From Gemmatimonadaceae bacterium (GTDB lineage Bacteria > Gemmatimonadota > Gemmatimonadetes > Gemmatimonadales > Gemmatimonadaceae): DNA of 64,000 bases. Under the pieces are notes generated by a model. The model was not told the origin of the DNA. It searched no databases and worked only from the letters and a program-made list of their open reading frames with translations. Below, piece by piece: positions 42,465 to 51,496 of this stretch. Position 1 is the first letter of the stretch. Every line of letters begins with the position of its first letter. The stretch lies in contig JAHBVS010000001.1 of the NCBI GenBank assembly GCA_019637445.1, positions 1,647,586 through 1,711,585 of the forward strand, written 5' to 3'. The position numbers and the translations under genes were made by a program.

Positions 42465-45161
42465 TCAGCGGCGCGGCACCAGCCGCTTGAGCTCCTCAAA
42501 GAAGTTCTCCACGACGATCAGCTCCAGCGGCGTGTTCCCGGCAACGTTGTCCTGCGCCAGCATCACGAAGCGCCTGCCGTCCGGCGACACGCCATACGCG
42601 CGCTGCTGCTGGTCCGTCGCGTACGCCGTCGCGTCGAACAGCACGCGCTGCAGCCCCGTCGGCGGGGCGCCGCCGCCCGCGGACACCGCCACCGCCACCA
42701 TCTCGCCCTTGCCGTTCCTATAGAAGAGCTCGCGTCCGTTCGGGGCCCAGAGCGGTTCGGTGCCGCCATCGACGGAGATCAGCCACTTGCCGGTCGAGAC
42801 GTCAGGGAACGGGCGGACATAGACCTCGTAGCGGCCAGTTTCGGAAGACGCATAGGCGACCCAACGCCCGTCGGGCGAGACCGTCACCGAGTTCTCGGGG
42901 TGGATGCTGTTGGCGAGGATGACCGGCGTCGTGTCGCCCACCGTGCGGCGCGCATAGAGATTGGCGGCGGTCCCCCCTCCCGCGCGGTACACGAGCCAGG
43001 CGCCGTCGTTGGTGAGGAGCGCCTCCTGCACCGCCTGCTCCTCGCCCATCGAGGGTGGGAAGCGCAGGATCGGCTCGCTGTTCCCTGTGCCGTCGGCCCG
43101 TCGCGCGAACGCAGATCGGATGCCGTCGGTCTGGCTGATGAACAGGATGCGGCGTCCGTCCGGCGACCATGAGGGTCGGATATCGAGGCCGCCCTCGAAC
43201 GTGAGTTTCGAGGCGTTGCCGGACTGGTTCAGGCGCCGCACCCAAAGATTGGTCACGCCGGCGTCCTGAATTGCGATGGCGAGTTGTGAACCGTCCGGCG
43301 AGACGGACACATGACTGGCGCGCGGTGCCCATCCCTCGGCGATGGGCGATGCCTTGCCATCGCGGTCTACCCAGACGGGTGCGCCGCCGTCGGAGGCGCC
43401 GGCGCCTGTCGTGTACACCAGCGTTCCATCCGAGGAGATGGCGAGGTCAGGCACGGCGAGGTTGCCGCGTAGCTCGACGTCACGGGCGAGCACCACCGGT
43501 TCGCCGGAGACCGTCATCTCGTCCTGGTCGAACGCGACTGCCATCAATGCGCGGTCCGCCGTCACGTAGAGCAGGTGGCCAGTCTCCGCGTAGCGCGCGT
43601 AGACGCCGCGGACCAGCACCTTGTGGGCTCCGGTCGCCGTGGAGGCAACGGCAATCACTCGCGACGCGACACCACCCTCGCCCTGGATCACCGTAAAGAG
43701 CACCCCTTCGCCATTTGGCAGCGCGGACGGCGCGATGTGGTCGCGTTCCCCGCGCGCCGAATCCAGCTGCGTGAACCATTCCGTCTTGCCACCCTCCGCG
43801 ACTGACACGCGGACGAGCGAGACCGGGCCGAGCCCGTCGGCGTAGATGAACCCATCGGGGCTCCACGTCGCGCCCGCCGCTCCGACCCGGGCGTCGTCCA
43901 GCACCATCGGCGGGCCGCCACTGAGCGTCATGAGATGCAGCCCGCTACTCCGCTCAAACCCAATCCTGCTTCCGTCCGGGGAGAAGAACGGCGCCACCGG
44001 ATTCTCGGTGCCGGCGAGTGCGCGGCTCTCCAGCGCGTTCCGCTCGCGCACCCACAGGTTGACCTGCGGCGGCACGCCACCGGTGTAGACGATCCGCGAT
44101 CCGTCCGGCGACAGTGCCAGGCGCAGCCATAGGCCGGTGATGCGGCCGTCATCTGGCAGTCGGATGCTGTACCGAGAGACCGGCTGCGAAGGCGCGGGGC
44201 GAGTCAGCAACCAGGCGGCAACTCCTCCGACCAACACCAGGGCGGCAGCCAGGCTGGTCGCGAGACGATTCAACTGCCAGGGCGCGGCGGAACGCATTCC
44301 AGCAGCTGTGCGAGTCGCAACAGTGAACGTCGTGTTCCCGAGTGCCTCGGCGAATGCTTGCGCCGAGGCAAAGCGGTCCGCCGGCAGCTTGGCCAGCGCC
44401 TTCTCCAACGCCGCTGCGACATTCTCGGGTACAGCACTCCGCAGTTCCGTCACCGGCTGCGCCCGCTCGGCGATGATCTTCATGATGATCTGCTGCGCGC
44501 TGCCGCCCGTGTGCGGCGGCTCGCCGGCGAGCATCTCGTAGCACACGCTGGCCAGCGAGTACACGTCGCTGCGCGCGGTAATCGACTTGTCAGCGGTCGC
44601 CTGCTCCGGCGACATGTAGTGCGGCGTGCCGAGACTGAGCCCGGTCTCCGTCATGCGCCCGCCGGCCGCCGCGCTGACCGCGAGCGCGATGCCGAAGTCC
44701 GCGACCATCGGGCGTCCGCCCTGCAGAAGAATGTTCTCCGGCTTGATGTCGCGGTGGATGACGCCGCGGCTGTGCGCGTAGTGGAGGGCGTCGGCGATCT
44801 CTCGCGTGATGCGGATGGCCTCGTCCACCCCGAGTTGCGTCTCGCGGTTGAGCCGGTCGCGGAGCGTCTCGCCGTCGATGAACGGCATCACATAGAACAG
44901 GAAGCCGTCGGCCTCGCCGGAGTCGAAGAGCGGCAGGATGTGCGGATGCGACAGCGCCGCGGTGGTCTTGATCTCGACCACGAAGCGTTCGGCGCCCAGC
45001 ACGGCGGCCAGCTCCGGCTTGAGGACCTTGAGGGCAACCTTGCGGTCGTGCTTGAGGTCCTCGGCCAGGTACACGGTGGCCATGCCGCCGGCGCCGAGTT
45101 CGCGCTCGATGCGGTAGCGGTCGGCCAGCGCGGCCACGAGACGGCTGGGAATTTCAGGCAT
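42465..45161 (-). CDS. Ser/Thr kinase with PD40 beta-propeller
   Basis: This 898-residue membrane kinase is closely similar to the one at 33377. The kinase domain has LGAGGMATVYLAEDLKHD, HRDIKPENILL, DFGIAL and a GLSLGTPHYMSPEQ activation loop. The helix LATSLAAALVLVGGVAAWLL crosses the membrane, and the periplasmic PD40 blades (LSPDGSRIVYTGG, SPDGSQLAIAI, SPDGRWVAYASS) form a propeller. ATG at 45161 is chosen because MPEIPSRLVAALADRYRIE matches the other kinases; the open frame runs further to 45293 with no similarity. It is convergent with the Mur-ligase gene. Confidence 0.9.
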   Translation of the reverse strand: MPEIPSRLVAALADRYRIERELGAGGMATVYLAEDLKHDRKVALKVLKPELAAVLGAERFVVEIKTTAALSHPHILPLFDSGEADGFLFYVMPFIDGETLRDRLNRETQLGVDEAIRITREIADALHYAHSRGVIHRDIKPENILLQGGRPMVADFGIALAVSAAAGGRMTETGLSLGTPHYMSPEQATADKSITARSDVYSLASVCYEMLAGEPPHTGGSAQQIIMKIIAERAQPVTELRSAVPENVAAALEKALAKLPADRFASAQAFAEALGNTTFTVATRTAAGMRSAAPWQLNRLATSLAAALVLVGGVAAWLLTRPAPSQPVSRYSIRLPDDGRITGLWLRLALSPDGSRIVYTGGVPPQVNLWVRERNALESRALAGTENPVAPFFSPDGSRIGFERSSGLHLMTLSGGPPMVLDDARVGAAGATWSPDGFIYADGLGPVSLVRVSVAEGGKTEWFTQLDSARGERDHIAPSALPNGEGVLFTVIQGEGGVASRVIAVASTATGAHKVLVRGVYARYAETGHLLYVTADRALMAVAFDQDEMTVSGEPVVLARDVELRGNLAVPDLAISSDGTLVYTTGAGASDGGAPVWVDRDGKASPIAEGWAPRASHVSVSPDGSQLAIAIQDAGVTNLWVRRLNQSGNASKLTFEGGLDIRPSWSPDGRRILFISQTDGIRSAFARRADGTGNSEPILRFPPSMGEEQAVQEALLTNDGAWLVYRAGGGTAANLYARRTVGDTTPVILANSIHPENSVTVSPDGRWVAYASSETGRYEVYVRPFPDVSTGKWLISVDGGTEPLWAPNGRELFYRNGKGEMVAVAVSAGGGAPPTGLQRVLFDATAYATDQQQRAYGVSPDGRRFVMLAQDNVAGNTPLELIVVENFFEELKRLVPRR

Positions 45162-45247
45162 CGCGGAAAAAGATGCAGCGCCTTCGGGCGGGCCGCGACC
45201 AGCGGGCGCAGCCGACCCGCGCGGCTCGAAGCCCGATACAATGTCAG

Positions 45248-45286
45248 TACATATGTATTGACAAAGGGATCTTTGATTTGTACGCT
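45248..45286 (+). promoter_or_regulatory. Promoter and operator of the RHH/nucleotidyltransferase pair
   Basis: A perfect TTGACA -35 box (45258-45263) is 17 bp from a weaker TACGCT -10 box (45281-45286). Transcription would start at about 45292-45294, which is the ATG itself, so the mRNA may be leaderless. A perfect palindrome tacatatgta (45248-45257) directly abuts the -35 box and is a likely operator for autoregulation. Confidence 0.6.
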
Positions 45287-45291
45287 CCAGC

Positions 45292-45783
45292 ATGCCCGCC
45301 CGGACCCTTCAGCTGCAGATCCGCGTGACCCCCCAGCAGAAGGCCGCGTTGCGCGCCCGCGCCCGCGCCGCCGGCGTCGGCATGTCGGAGTACGTATTGG
45401 CGCGTGTGCTGCCGGAGTCGCGCGATCGCTTCCGCGCGCTGGTCGCCGCCCTCGCCAACACCGCGGACGCGCGTGCGGTGCTAGCCGAGTTGAACGAAAT
45501 GTTGACCGGACTGTCGGCCAGTGAGTTGGCAGCAGCCGTCGAGCAGGCCGAGCTGCGCGGTCTCTCGCTGTACCTCGCCAACTACCTGGCGGCGATGGTG
45601 GAGAAGGCCGCCGACCGCAAGCGCGTGATGCCACCGGCGTGGACGCGACGCGTCGAACCGCTCGAGTCGCCGCACTTCGCCAGCTCGCTCGTGAGTCTTC
45701 GCCCCCACCTGCTCCGCAACGCCCCGGTGCCCTTCAAGCGTCGCAACATCTTCGTGGACGCCAGCATCGGCGATCGGGTCTGA
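45292..45783 (+). CDS. Ribbon-helix-helix-like regulator, possible antitoxin
   Basis: The 163-residue protein opens with a ribbon-helix-helix-like segment: a basic strand (TLQLQIRVTPQQKAALRARA) and a second helix (GVGMSEYVLARVL), as in relaxosome or antitoxin RHH proteins. The following 110 residues are helical and unrecognised. It lies three bp before a nucleotidyltransferase gene. Its promoter has a palindrome over the -35 box. The size and pairing fit a toxin-antitoxin-like module, but this is inference. Confidence 0.65.
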   Translation: MPARTLQLQIRVTPQQKAALRARARAAGVGMSEYVLARVLPESRDRFRALVAALANTADARAVLAELNEMLTGLSASELAAAVEQAELRGLSLYLANYLAAMVEKAADRKRVMPPAWTRRVEPLESPHFASSLVSLRPHLLRNAPVPFKRRNIFVDASIGDRV

Positions 45784-45786
45784 GCC

Positions 45787-46314
45787 GTGGCGCGTCACGC
45801 CTTCACGGCCGCCGAGATCCATCGGCTGTTCGCGCTGCTCAACGACGAACTCGCCACGACAGACACGCAGGCCGAGCTCTACTTGGTTGGCGGCGCGGTG
45901 ATGTGCCTGGCCTTCGGTGCGCGCGAGTCGACGCGGGACGTCGATGCGATGTTCGTGCCCACGCGCGAGGTCCGCAGCGCAGCAGCACGCGTCGCGGCCC
46001 AGGCCGGGGTGCCCGAGACCTGGCTCAACGATGCGGTGAAGTCCTTCCTCGGCGACCGCGGCGAGTTCGATCCGTTCCTCGAACTCCCACAGCTACGCGT
46101 ATTCACCGCGCGCCCGGAGTATCTGCTCGCCCTCAAGTGCGCCGCGATGCGGCTCGGCGAGGAGTTCAGTGATCTCGACGACGTGCGCTACCTGCTGCGC
46201 TATCTCAATCTCACGTCGTCGCGCGAGGCTTTGGAGATCGTCGCCCGCTACGTCGGCGAGGACGCCATCCCGGTGAAGACGCGGCTGGCGCTTGAGGAGT
46301 TGCTCGACGCCTGA
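45787..46314 (+). CDS. Nucleotidyltransferase-fold protein (DUF6036-like), possible toxin
   Basis: This 175-residue protein has the minimal nucleotidyltransferase motif: LVGGAVMCLAFGARESTRDVDAMF contains the GG, the Thr and the Asp-x-Asp metal pair, and a third acidic residue may lie in the following strand. The rest is helical (YLLALKCAAMRLG, DLDDVRYLLRYLNL), as in DUF6036/AbiEii-like proteins. Some relatives are toxins that modify tRNA or proteins. It starts GTG at 45787, three bp after the RHH gene, and converges on a kinase gene with no spacer. Confidence 0.75.
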   Translation: MARHAFTAAEIHRLFALLNDELATTDTQAELYLVGGAVMCLAFGARESTRDVDAMFVPTREVRSAAARVAAQAGVPETWLNDAVKSFLGDRGEFDPFLELPQLRVFTARPEYLLALKCAAMRLGEEFSDLDDVRYLLRYLNLTSSREALEIVARYVGEDAIPVKTRLALEELLDA

Positions 46315-48939
46315 CTAGCGAGAGCGCTGCGCAAGCCGCGCCCGCACATCCTCGATCCAATGCAGCATCACCTCGACCTGCAGCTGCGCGCCGCGCACGG
46401 GCCGCAACATCAGGAAGCGCCCGTCGCGTGCAATGTCCCAGCTGATGTCGCCGAAGTGGTCGCGGAGATACGTGCCACGGAACAGTTCACGCGGCGGGGT
46501 GCGCTCCAGCGTATTGCCTTGCACGGAAATGCCCACCGCGTAGACGACGCCGCTCCGGCGGTAGTAGAGCGTGCGGCCGTCGTTCGACCACGTGGGTTCC
46601 TCGCCACCATCCGTGCTAATCACCCAATTGTCGTCGAGGGCAGGGAAGGGGCGCACGTGGATGCCCTGCCGTCCGCTCTCGGTGGACTGATACGCGAGCC
46701 ATCGCCCGTCGGGCGAGAATCGCGCAGCGCGTTGTTCGCCCTGGATCGGGATGCGGCGTGACTCACGGGTCGCGAGGTCCATCACGAAGAGATCGTTCGC
46801 GTCCTTGGACACACCCGAGCCTCCATCGCCGAACGTCGCACCGTACCAGGCCAACCACTTGCCGTCGCGGGACACGTCGGTGGGCCAGGCGTCACCATTG
46901 CTGGTGGTCATCAGCGTGTCGAGGTCCTGCGTGCCATCGGCGCGCACCACGCCCAAGCCTCCGAAGGGTCGATTGCCGAGCGAGGTGATGATGGCCCGCT
47001 CGTCCGGCAGCCACACCGGCTCGGTGTATCCGGCAATCGACACCTGCGTGCCGTTGCGCAGGTTGTAGACCACCATGCCGGACTCGCGGTGGGGACTCGC
47101 CACGATACGCGCGCCGCTCGGCGACACGCGCGGCCAGCGGAACGGGTGTCTCGGCAGTCCGAGCGACGTGGCCACACCGGACGGCGACACCCACACCATC
47201 TCCAGCGGCACGGCGGTGCTGGAGTCCGTCCAGGCAATGGATCGGCCCACGCGCAGGACCGACGGCAGCACGAGCCCCAGCGGCTCGCCACGCAGCTGCA
47301 GGCTGCGCGCGTCGTAGCGCGAGGCACGCTGTTGGCCAGCCTGCTCGAAGAAGAGGATATCGTCGACGACGCGCACCCGTGACAGTCCTGCCAGCACGCT
47401 GCGCTCGCCCCTGCCGTCGGCATCAAAGACGCGGACCCGCACGCCCGCGGGCGATTCCCCCTCGAGCAACAGACGGCCGTCCGGCAGCACGTTGATGCCG
47501 TCGAGCCGCTCGCGCAGTCCCGAGTCCGCGGCAATCAGCAGGCTCGGCTCGCCTCCCCCGGCCGGCAACGCCCACACGCCGAGTGCGCCCGTCACCAGGA
47601 TCCGTCCATCGGGATGCCACACCGCCGCCGTCAGGTCCCAAGGGCGCTCGTCGATCGCGCCGATGCGCGTCGGTTGCTCGGCGTCGAGCTCGAACCGCCA
47701 GATCTCCGATTCCCGGAAGAAGGCGAGGGCCCTCGAGTCCGGCGAGAAGACGGGCCAGAACCCTCCGCCGGGAATCTCGCGGACCTCGGTGCCGGCCATT
47801 GGTCGGACGTAGAGACGCGCGCCGTTCCAAGCAGCCGCACCGAAGGCGAGATATCGCGCGTCCGGCGACACCACGGGTTCGGCAAGGTCGCTGCCGGCGC
47901 GCGCCATCAGGCTGACGAGGTTGCTGTCGAACGGCAGCGGGACCGCGAAGCGTGCCACGACCGGTGTGGTGGGCGATGCAGGTTTGAGCGCGAAGCCCGC
48001 GGCAACGCCGGCCAGCAGCACCAGCGCGGTTCCGGCGACCATCACGGCGCGGCTCGGACCGCGCGGCGCGGCTTTGCCTGCCGGGCTCAGGGTTGTCGAG
48101 CTGGTGAAGCCTGGGTCCCGCAGCGCGTGTGCGAAGGCGTCGGCACTGTTGAAGCGGTCGGCGGGCAGCTTCTCGAGCGCCTGCGCCAGGGCGGCGGCCA
48201 CGTGCGGCGGCACGTTCTTGCGATACCGCGTCACCGGCTCCACCGGCTCGGCGATGATCTTCATGATGATCTGTTGCGCGCTGCCGCCGAGGTGCGGGGG
48301 CTGGCCGGCGAGCATCTCGTAGCAGACGCTGGCGAGCGAGTAGACGTCGCTGCGGCCGGTGATCTCCTTCTCGGCCGTGGCCTGCTCCGGCGACATGTAG
48401 TGCGGGGTGCCGAGGCTTAAGCCAGTTTCGGTCATCCGTCCGCCGGCGGCGGCGCTCACCGCCAGCGCGATGCCGAAGTCGGCCACCATGGGGCGGCCGT
48501 TGTGGAGGAGGATGTTCTCCGGCTTGATGTCGCGGTGGATGACGCCGTTGCCGTGGGCGTAGTGGAGGGCGTCGGCGATCTCCCTGGTGATTCTGACTGC
48601 CTCGTCTACTCCCAGTTGGGATTCGCGGTTGAGCTTGTCGCGGAGCGTCTCGCCGTCGATGAACGGCATGACGTAGTAGAGGAAGCCGTCGGCTTCGCCG
48701 GAGTCGAAGAGGGGGAGGATGTGGGGGTGTTGAAGCGCTGCTGTGGTCTTGATCTCCACCACGAACCGCTCGGCGCCGAGGACTGCTGCCAGCTCAGGCT
48801 TGAGGACCTTGAGGGCGACTTTGCGGGAGTGCTTGAGGTCCTCGGCGAGGTAGACGGTGGCCATGCCGCCGGCGCCGAGTTCGCGCTCGATGCGGTAGCG
48901 GTCGGCTAGGGCGGTGGTGAGGCGGATGGGGATTGGCAC
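46315..48939 (-). CDS. Ser/Thr kinase with PD40-like beta-propeller
   Basis: This 874-residue protein is the fourth kinase of this design in the window: LGAGGMATVYLAEDLKHS, HRDIKPENILL, DFGIAL, then helix VMVAGTALVLLAGVAAGFAL and a periplasmic propeller with SPDARYLAFGA, HPDGRILVTG, SPDGRWLAYQS repeats. The GTG at 48939 gives PIPIRLTTALADRYRIE, matching the paralogues' starts; an ATG at 49008 is possible. The upstream 245 bp to the restriction endonuclease hold only a short dyad (tgggacc/ggtccca, 48982-48996). Confidence 0.88.
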   Translation of the reverse strand: MPIPIRLTTALADRYRIERELGAGGMATVYLAEDLKHSRKVALKVLKPELAAVLGAERFVVEIKTTAALQHPHILPLFDSGEADGFLYYVMPFIDGETLRDKLNRESQLGVDEAVRITREIADALHYAHGNGVIHRDIKPENILLHNGRPMVADFGIALAVSAAAGGRMTETGLSLGTPHYMSPEQATAEKEITGRSDVYSLASVCYEMLAGQPPHLGGSAQQIIMKIIAEPVEPVTRYRKNVPPHVAAALAQALEKLPADRFNSADAFAHALRDPGFTSSTTLSPAGKAAPRGPSRAVMVAGTALVLLAGVAAGFALKPASPTTPVVARFAVPLPFDSNLVSLMARAGSDLAEPVVSPDARYLAFGAAAWNGARLYVRPMAGTEVREIPGGGFWPVFSPDSRALAFFRESEIWRFELDAEQPTRIGAIDERPWDLTAAVWHPDGRILVTGALGVWALPAGGGEPSLLIAADSGLRERLDGINVLPDGRLLLEGESPAGVRVRVFDADGRGERSVLAGLSRVRVVDDILFFEQAGQQRASRYDARSLQLRGEPLGLVLPSVLRVGRSIAWTDSSTAVPLEMVWVSPSGVATSLGLPRHPFRWPRVSPSGARIVASPHRESGMVVYNLRNGTQVSIAGYTEPVWLPDERAIITSLGNRPFGGLGVVRADGTQDLDTLMTTSNGDAWPTDVSRDGKWLAWYGATFGDGGSGVSKDANDLFVMDLATRESRRIPIQGEQRAARFSPDGRWLAYQSTESGRQGIHVRPFPALDDNWVISTDGGEEPTWSNDGRTLYYRRSGVVYAVGISVQGNTLERTPPRELFRGTYLRDHFGDISWDIARDGRFLMLRPVRGAQLQVEVMLHWIEDVRARLAQRSR

Positions 48940-49184
48940 TGGGAGAAGGTCGCGAAGGGACGTTGGGTTCGCCACTGACCCTGGGACCCGGTCCCACAGG
49001 CGGCCCACATCAAGGACGCAGTTCCGAAATCGCCCGCCTAGGTCAAGCGAGTTGCGAGCAGACGGTCCGAACCGAAGAATTCAACAGCGCGAGTCGCACT
49101 CTGTGGAACACGATGCGCGGCTCTCAAGCACTTCACGCGACGTCGCTCGAGTGATTTGAGGACGTCCCAACTAGGTGAGCTCGA

Positions 49185-50579
49185 TTGGCGGAGCTTCGTT
49201 ACGGCGCATTTAACGGTAGAACCGCGAGCGAGGAGGAGATTCTCGCGTTCGCGCGCAAGTTGCGCGGTAAGTCGCTGCGCGAGGTGCTGCCAGCCAGCGG
49301 TCGCATGATGGAATCGTCGGCCGGCGACAAGGGACGAGTCGGCCAGCTTGTCGAGCGCGCGTTCGGCCTTCCCCGAAGCAGCGAACAAGGGCCGGACTTC
49401 ACGCATTCGGGCATCGAACTGAAAGCCGTTCCGCTCAAGCGCAGCTCCCGGTCAGTGCGAGCGAAGGAGCGCACCAGCGTGACGATGATTGACTACGACG
49501 CGCTGGTGGATGAGACGTGGCAGAAGGCGAAAGTCCGACAGAAGCTGCACAAGATTCTCTTCGTGTTCTTCTTTCACTTGGATGCCGGGCATCCGCTGGA
49601 CACTGTGATTGAAGAGGTCGTGCTTTGGACGCCACCGCAAGACCTCGTTCCGCAGCTTGAGACGGATTGGTCGGCGGTTCAGCAGAAGGTGCTCGATGGT
49701 CTCGCACATGAAATCTCGGAGGGCGACGGTCGGGTGCTCGGTGCAGCCACGAAGGGAGCGGGGCGTGGCCAGCTCGTGCGCCAGCCAAAGAGCTCCGTGC
49801 GGGCGAGGCCTCGTGTCTGGGCTCTCAAGCCTTCGCTGACCACATGGCTCTGGGAGCGGGAGCGGCTCGGCAATCGCGAGGTGGTTGACCTTCGGAGCGC
49901 CTTGAAGCTCACCGCCAAGCAGAGCTTCGAAGAAGTGGTGATTCAACGCCTCGACGGATACCGTGGCAGGACACTGGCAGGAATATCAGAGGCGCTGGGT
50001 GTACCGCTCAGCAGAGCGAAGTCTGGCGCCGCGGTTCTTGTTCGACGCGCCATCGGTGTGCTCGACGACCGCGCTGCGATTCGCGAGTTCAAGGAGCGCG
50101 GTATTCAAGTCAAGATTGTTCCGATCTCGCCGGCTGGGCGTCCGTATGAGGCGATGTCATTTCCGAAGTTCAATCATATGGAGGTATGGAAGGAGGAGTG
50201 GGACGAAAGCGAGTTCCTTCAGCACCTCAGCCGTCTGCTCATAGTGCCCTTGATTCGGGAGAAGCGGTCTTCTCCGAAAGAGACTCAACTGTGGGGCTCT
50301 GCATTCTTCTGGTCACCATCGCCCACGGAGCTTGCCGGCATAGAGGATGAGTGGCGCATGTACGCCAAGCTGATTGAGGATGGCAAAGCAAATGACCTGC
50401 CGGGGAGCGGAGAGACTCGGTTCATTCACGTAAGGCCGCATGGCAGGGACGGAAGCGACACCGAGGAAGCTCCGCGAGTGGGGCACGTCGTGAAGAAGTG
50501 CTTCTGGCTGAATACCGACTTCGTCGCGCGGCTCGTACAGGAGAATCACGGCGCGGGGGTCTCGCCGCGGAGATCTTGA
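49185..50579 (+). CDS. Sau3AI/MutH-like type II restriction endonuclease
   Basis: This 464-residue protein matches the Sau3AI family in length and two-part design. The N-terminal MutH-like domain has Glu57 (VGQLVERAFG) and the catalytic Asp71-x6-Glu78-x-Lys80 (PDFTHSGIELK), the same spacing as E. coli MutH Asp70/Glu77/Lys79. The C-terminal half would be the second, non-catalytic MutH-like domain. GATC is the expected target by family. The start is TTG at 49185 with an AGGTGA upstream. Its cognate methyltransferase is probably at 53690-55024, on the other strand. Confidence 0.87.
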   Translation: MAELRYGAFNGRTASEEEILAFARKLRGKSLREVLPASGRMMESSAGDKGRVGQLVERAFGLPRSSEQGPDFTHSGIELKAVPLKRSSRSVRAKERTSVTMIDYDALVDETWQKAKVRQKLHKILFVFFFHLDAGHPLDTVIEEVVLWTPPQDLVPQLETDWSAVQQKVLDGLAHEISEGDGRVLGAATKGAGRGQLVRQPKSSVRARPRVWALKPSLTTWLWERERLGNREVVDLRSALKLTAKQSFEEVVIQRLDGYRGRTLAGISEALGVPLSRAKSGAAVLVRRAIGVLDDRAAIREFKERGIQVKIVPISPAGRPYEAMSFPKFNHMEVWKEEWDESEFLQHLSRLLIVPLIREKRSSPKETQLWGSAFFWSPSPTELAGIEDEWRMYAKLIEDGKANDLPGSGETRFIHVRPHGRDGSDTEEAPRVGHVVKKCFWLNTDFVARLVQENHGAGVSPRRS

Positions 50580-50657
50580 TCTTTCGCGAGTTGAGTTGTA
50601 TATTCCGCGCGATTCCGGGCCCTGCGACTCTCCAGCCTGTACCAAGGAGAGTGAAGG

Positions 50658-50918
50658 ATGCGGTGGCGCCCTTATAGTGGGTTTCGGATTGAGAAGCCGG
50701 GGTTCCGGACCTCCGTGGCGATTCGGGCGGCCTACTGGTATTGGCCGCCTACACGGGTCTACGGATGTGTGTGGCAAGCCGCCGACGGGTGGAGAGCCTA
50801 CTGCGAACGGCATCTGCCCGGTCAGGTCGAGGATGTCGAGCTCGGTCTGTACGCTACTCAGCGTGATGCGAGAGTTGCGGTTGTTGCAGCGCTCAAGAAG
50901 CGATTGCTTAAGTCTTAA
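50658..50918 (+). CDS. Small hypothetical protein, 86 residues
   Basis: A short basic and aromatic-rich protein (RWRPYSGFRIEKPGF, AYWYWPPTRVYGCVW, LKKRLLKS). A good ribosome-binding site (aaggagagtgaagg) lies just before ATG 50658, and the stop is TAA. No family is recognised. It lies between the restriction endonuclease and the nuclease-like gene, in the lower-GC island. The ribosome-binding site makes it a credible gene; function unknown. Confidence 0.6.
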   Translation: MRWRPYSGFRIEKPGFRTSVAIRAAYWYWPPTRVYGCVWQAADGWRAYCERHLPGQVEDVELGLYATQRDARVAVVAALKKRLLKS

Positions 50919-51034
50919 GATCTTCAGCCGCTGAGCGGTGCAGTTCGCTCTGTTGATCTGACGCCTCCTCGCGGTTCGTCGAGTGGCGGTTCTCGAAATA
51001 CTGGATCAAGACCCGCCGTCCGCGGCATTCGTCG

Positions 51035-51496
51035 TCATGCGCCCGCTCCGCGACGCTTCTTCTTCGCCTTGCCGAGCGCAGCGTCGATTAGGTCCCAGCG
51101 CTCGCGGTACTGATCGAGGTTCTTGACATCACGGTTCATCACGCGCGTCCCCCACACCTTGTCCGTGCTTAAGGCTCGCTTGATGACTCGTATAGGCAGA
51201 ACGTGATAGTCGGGCGGCTTCACCACTCCCGTTCCCTGCTTGTTCCCGCGGTTGAGTCGCACGTAAACGACGAAGTCACAGTCAAGATTGCGGATTGCGA
51301 ACCCGCGAGCCGTCGTGCTCCAGCGGCTCTTAACCTGAATCTTGACCGACTTGCCGGCTGCCGGGTTGGTCGCGACTAGGTCGTACCCCGGCATATTCGT
51401 GTACGTCTTGTATGCGACGACGCGATGCAGTAGGAGCTGCCCGAGCACCAGGAACTCAGCTCCCTCTGACTCAAGTCGAGTATCCAGTCTTGTCAT
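51035..51496 (-). CDS. PD-(D/E)XK-nuclease-like protein
   Basis: The 153-residue protein starts at MTRLDTRLESEG (51496). It carries a plausible PD-(D/E)XK core: EGAEF, then MPGYDLVATNP with Asp39, and VKIQVKSRW with Gln54-x-Lys56. A basic tail (GKAKKKRRGAGA) follows. It resembles restriction-endonuclease-fold proteins of unknown specificity. A similar motif layout is seen in the gene at 53232. The open frame upstream of 51496 has no similarity and is not used. Confidence 0.62.
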   Translation of the reverse strand: MTRLDTRLESEGAEFLVLGQLLLHRVVAYKTYTNMPGYDLVATNPAAGKSVKIQVKSRWSTTARGFAIRNLDCDFVVYVRLNRGNKQGTGVVKPPDYHVLPIRVIKRALSTDKVWGTRVMNRDVKNLDQYRERWDLIDAALGKAKKKRRGAGA

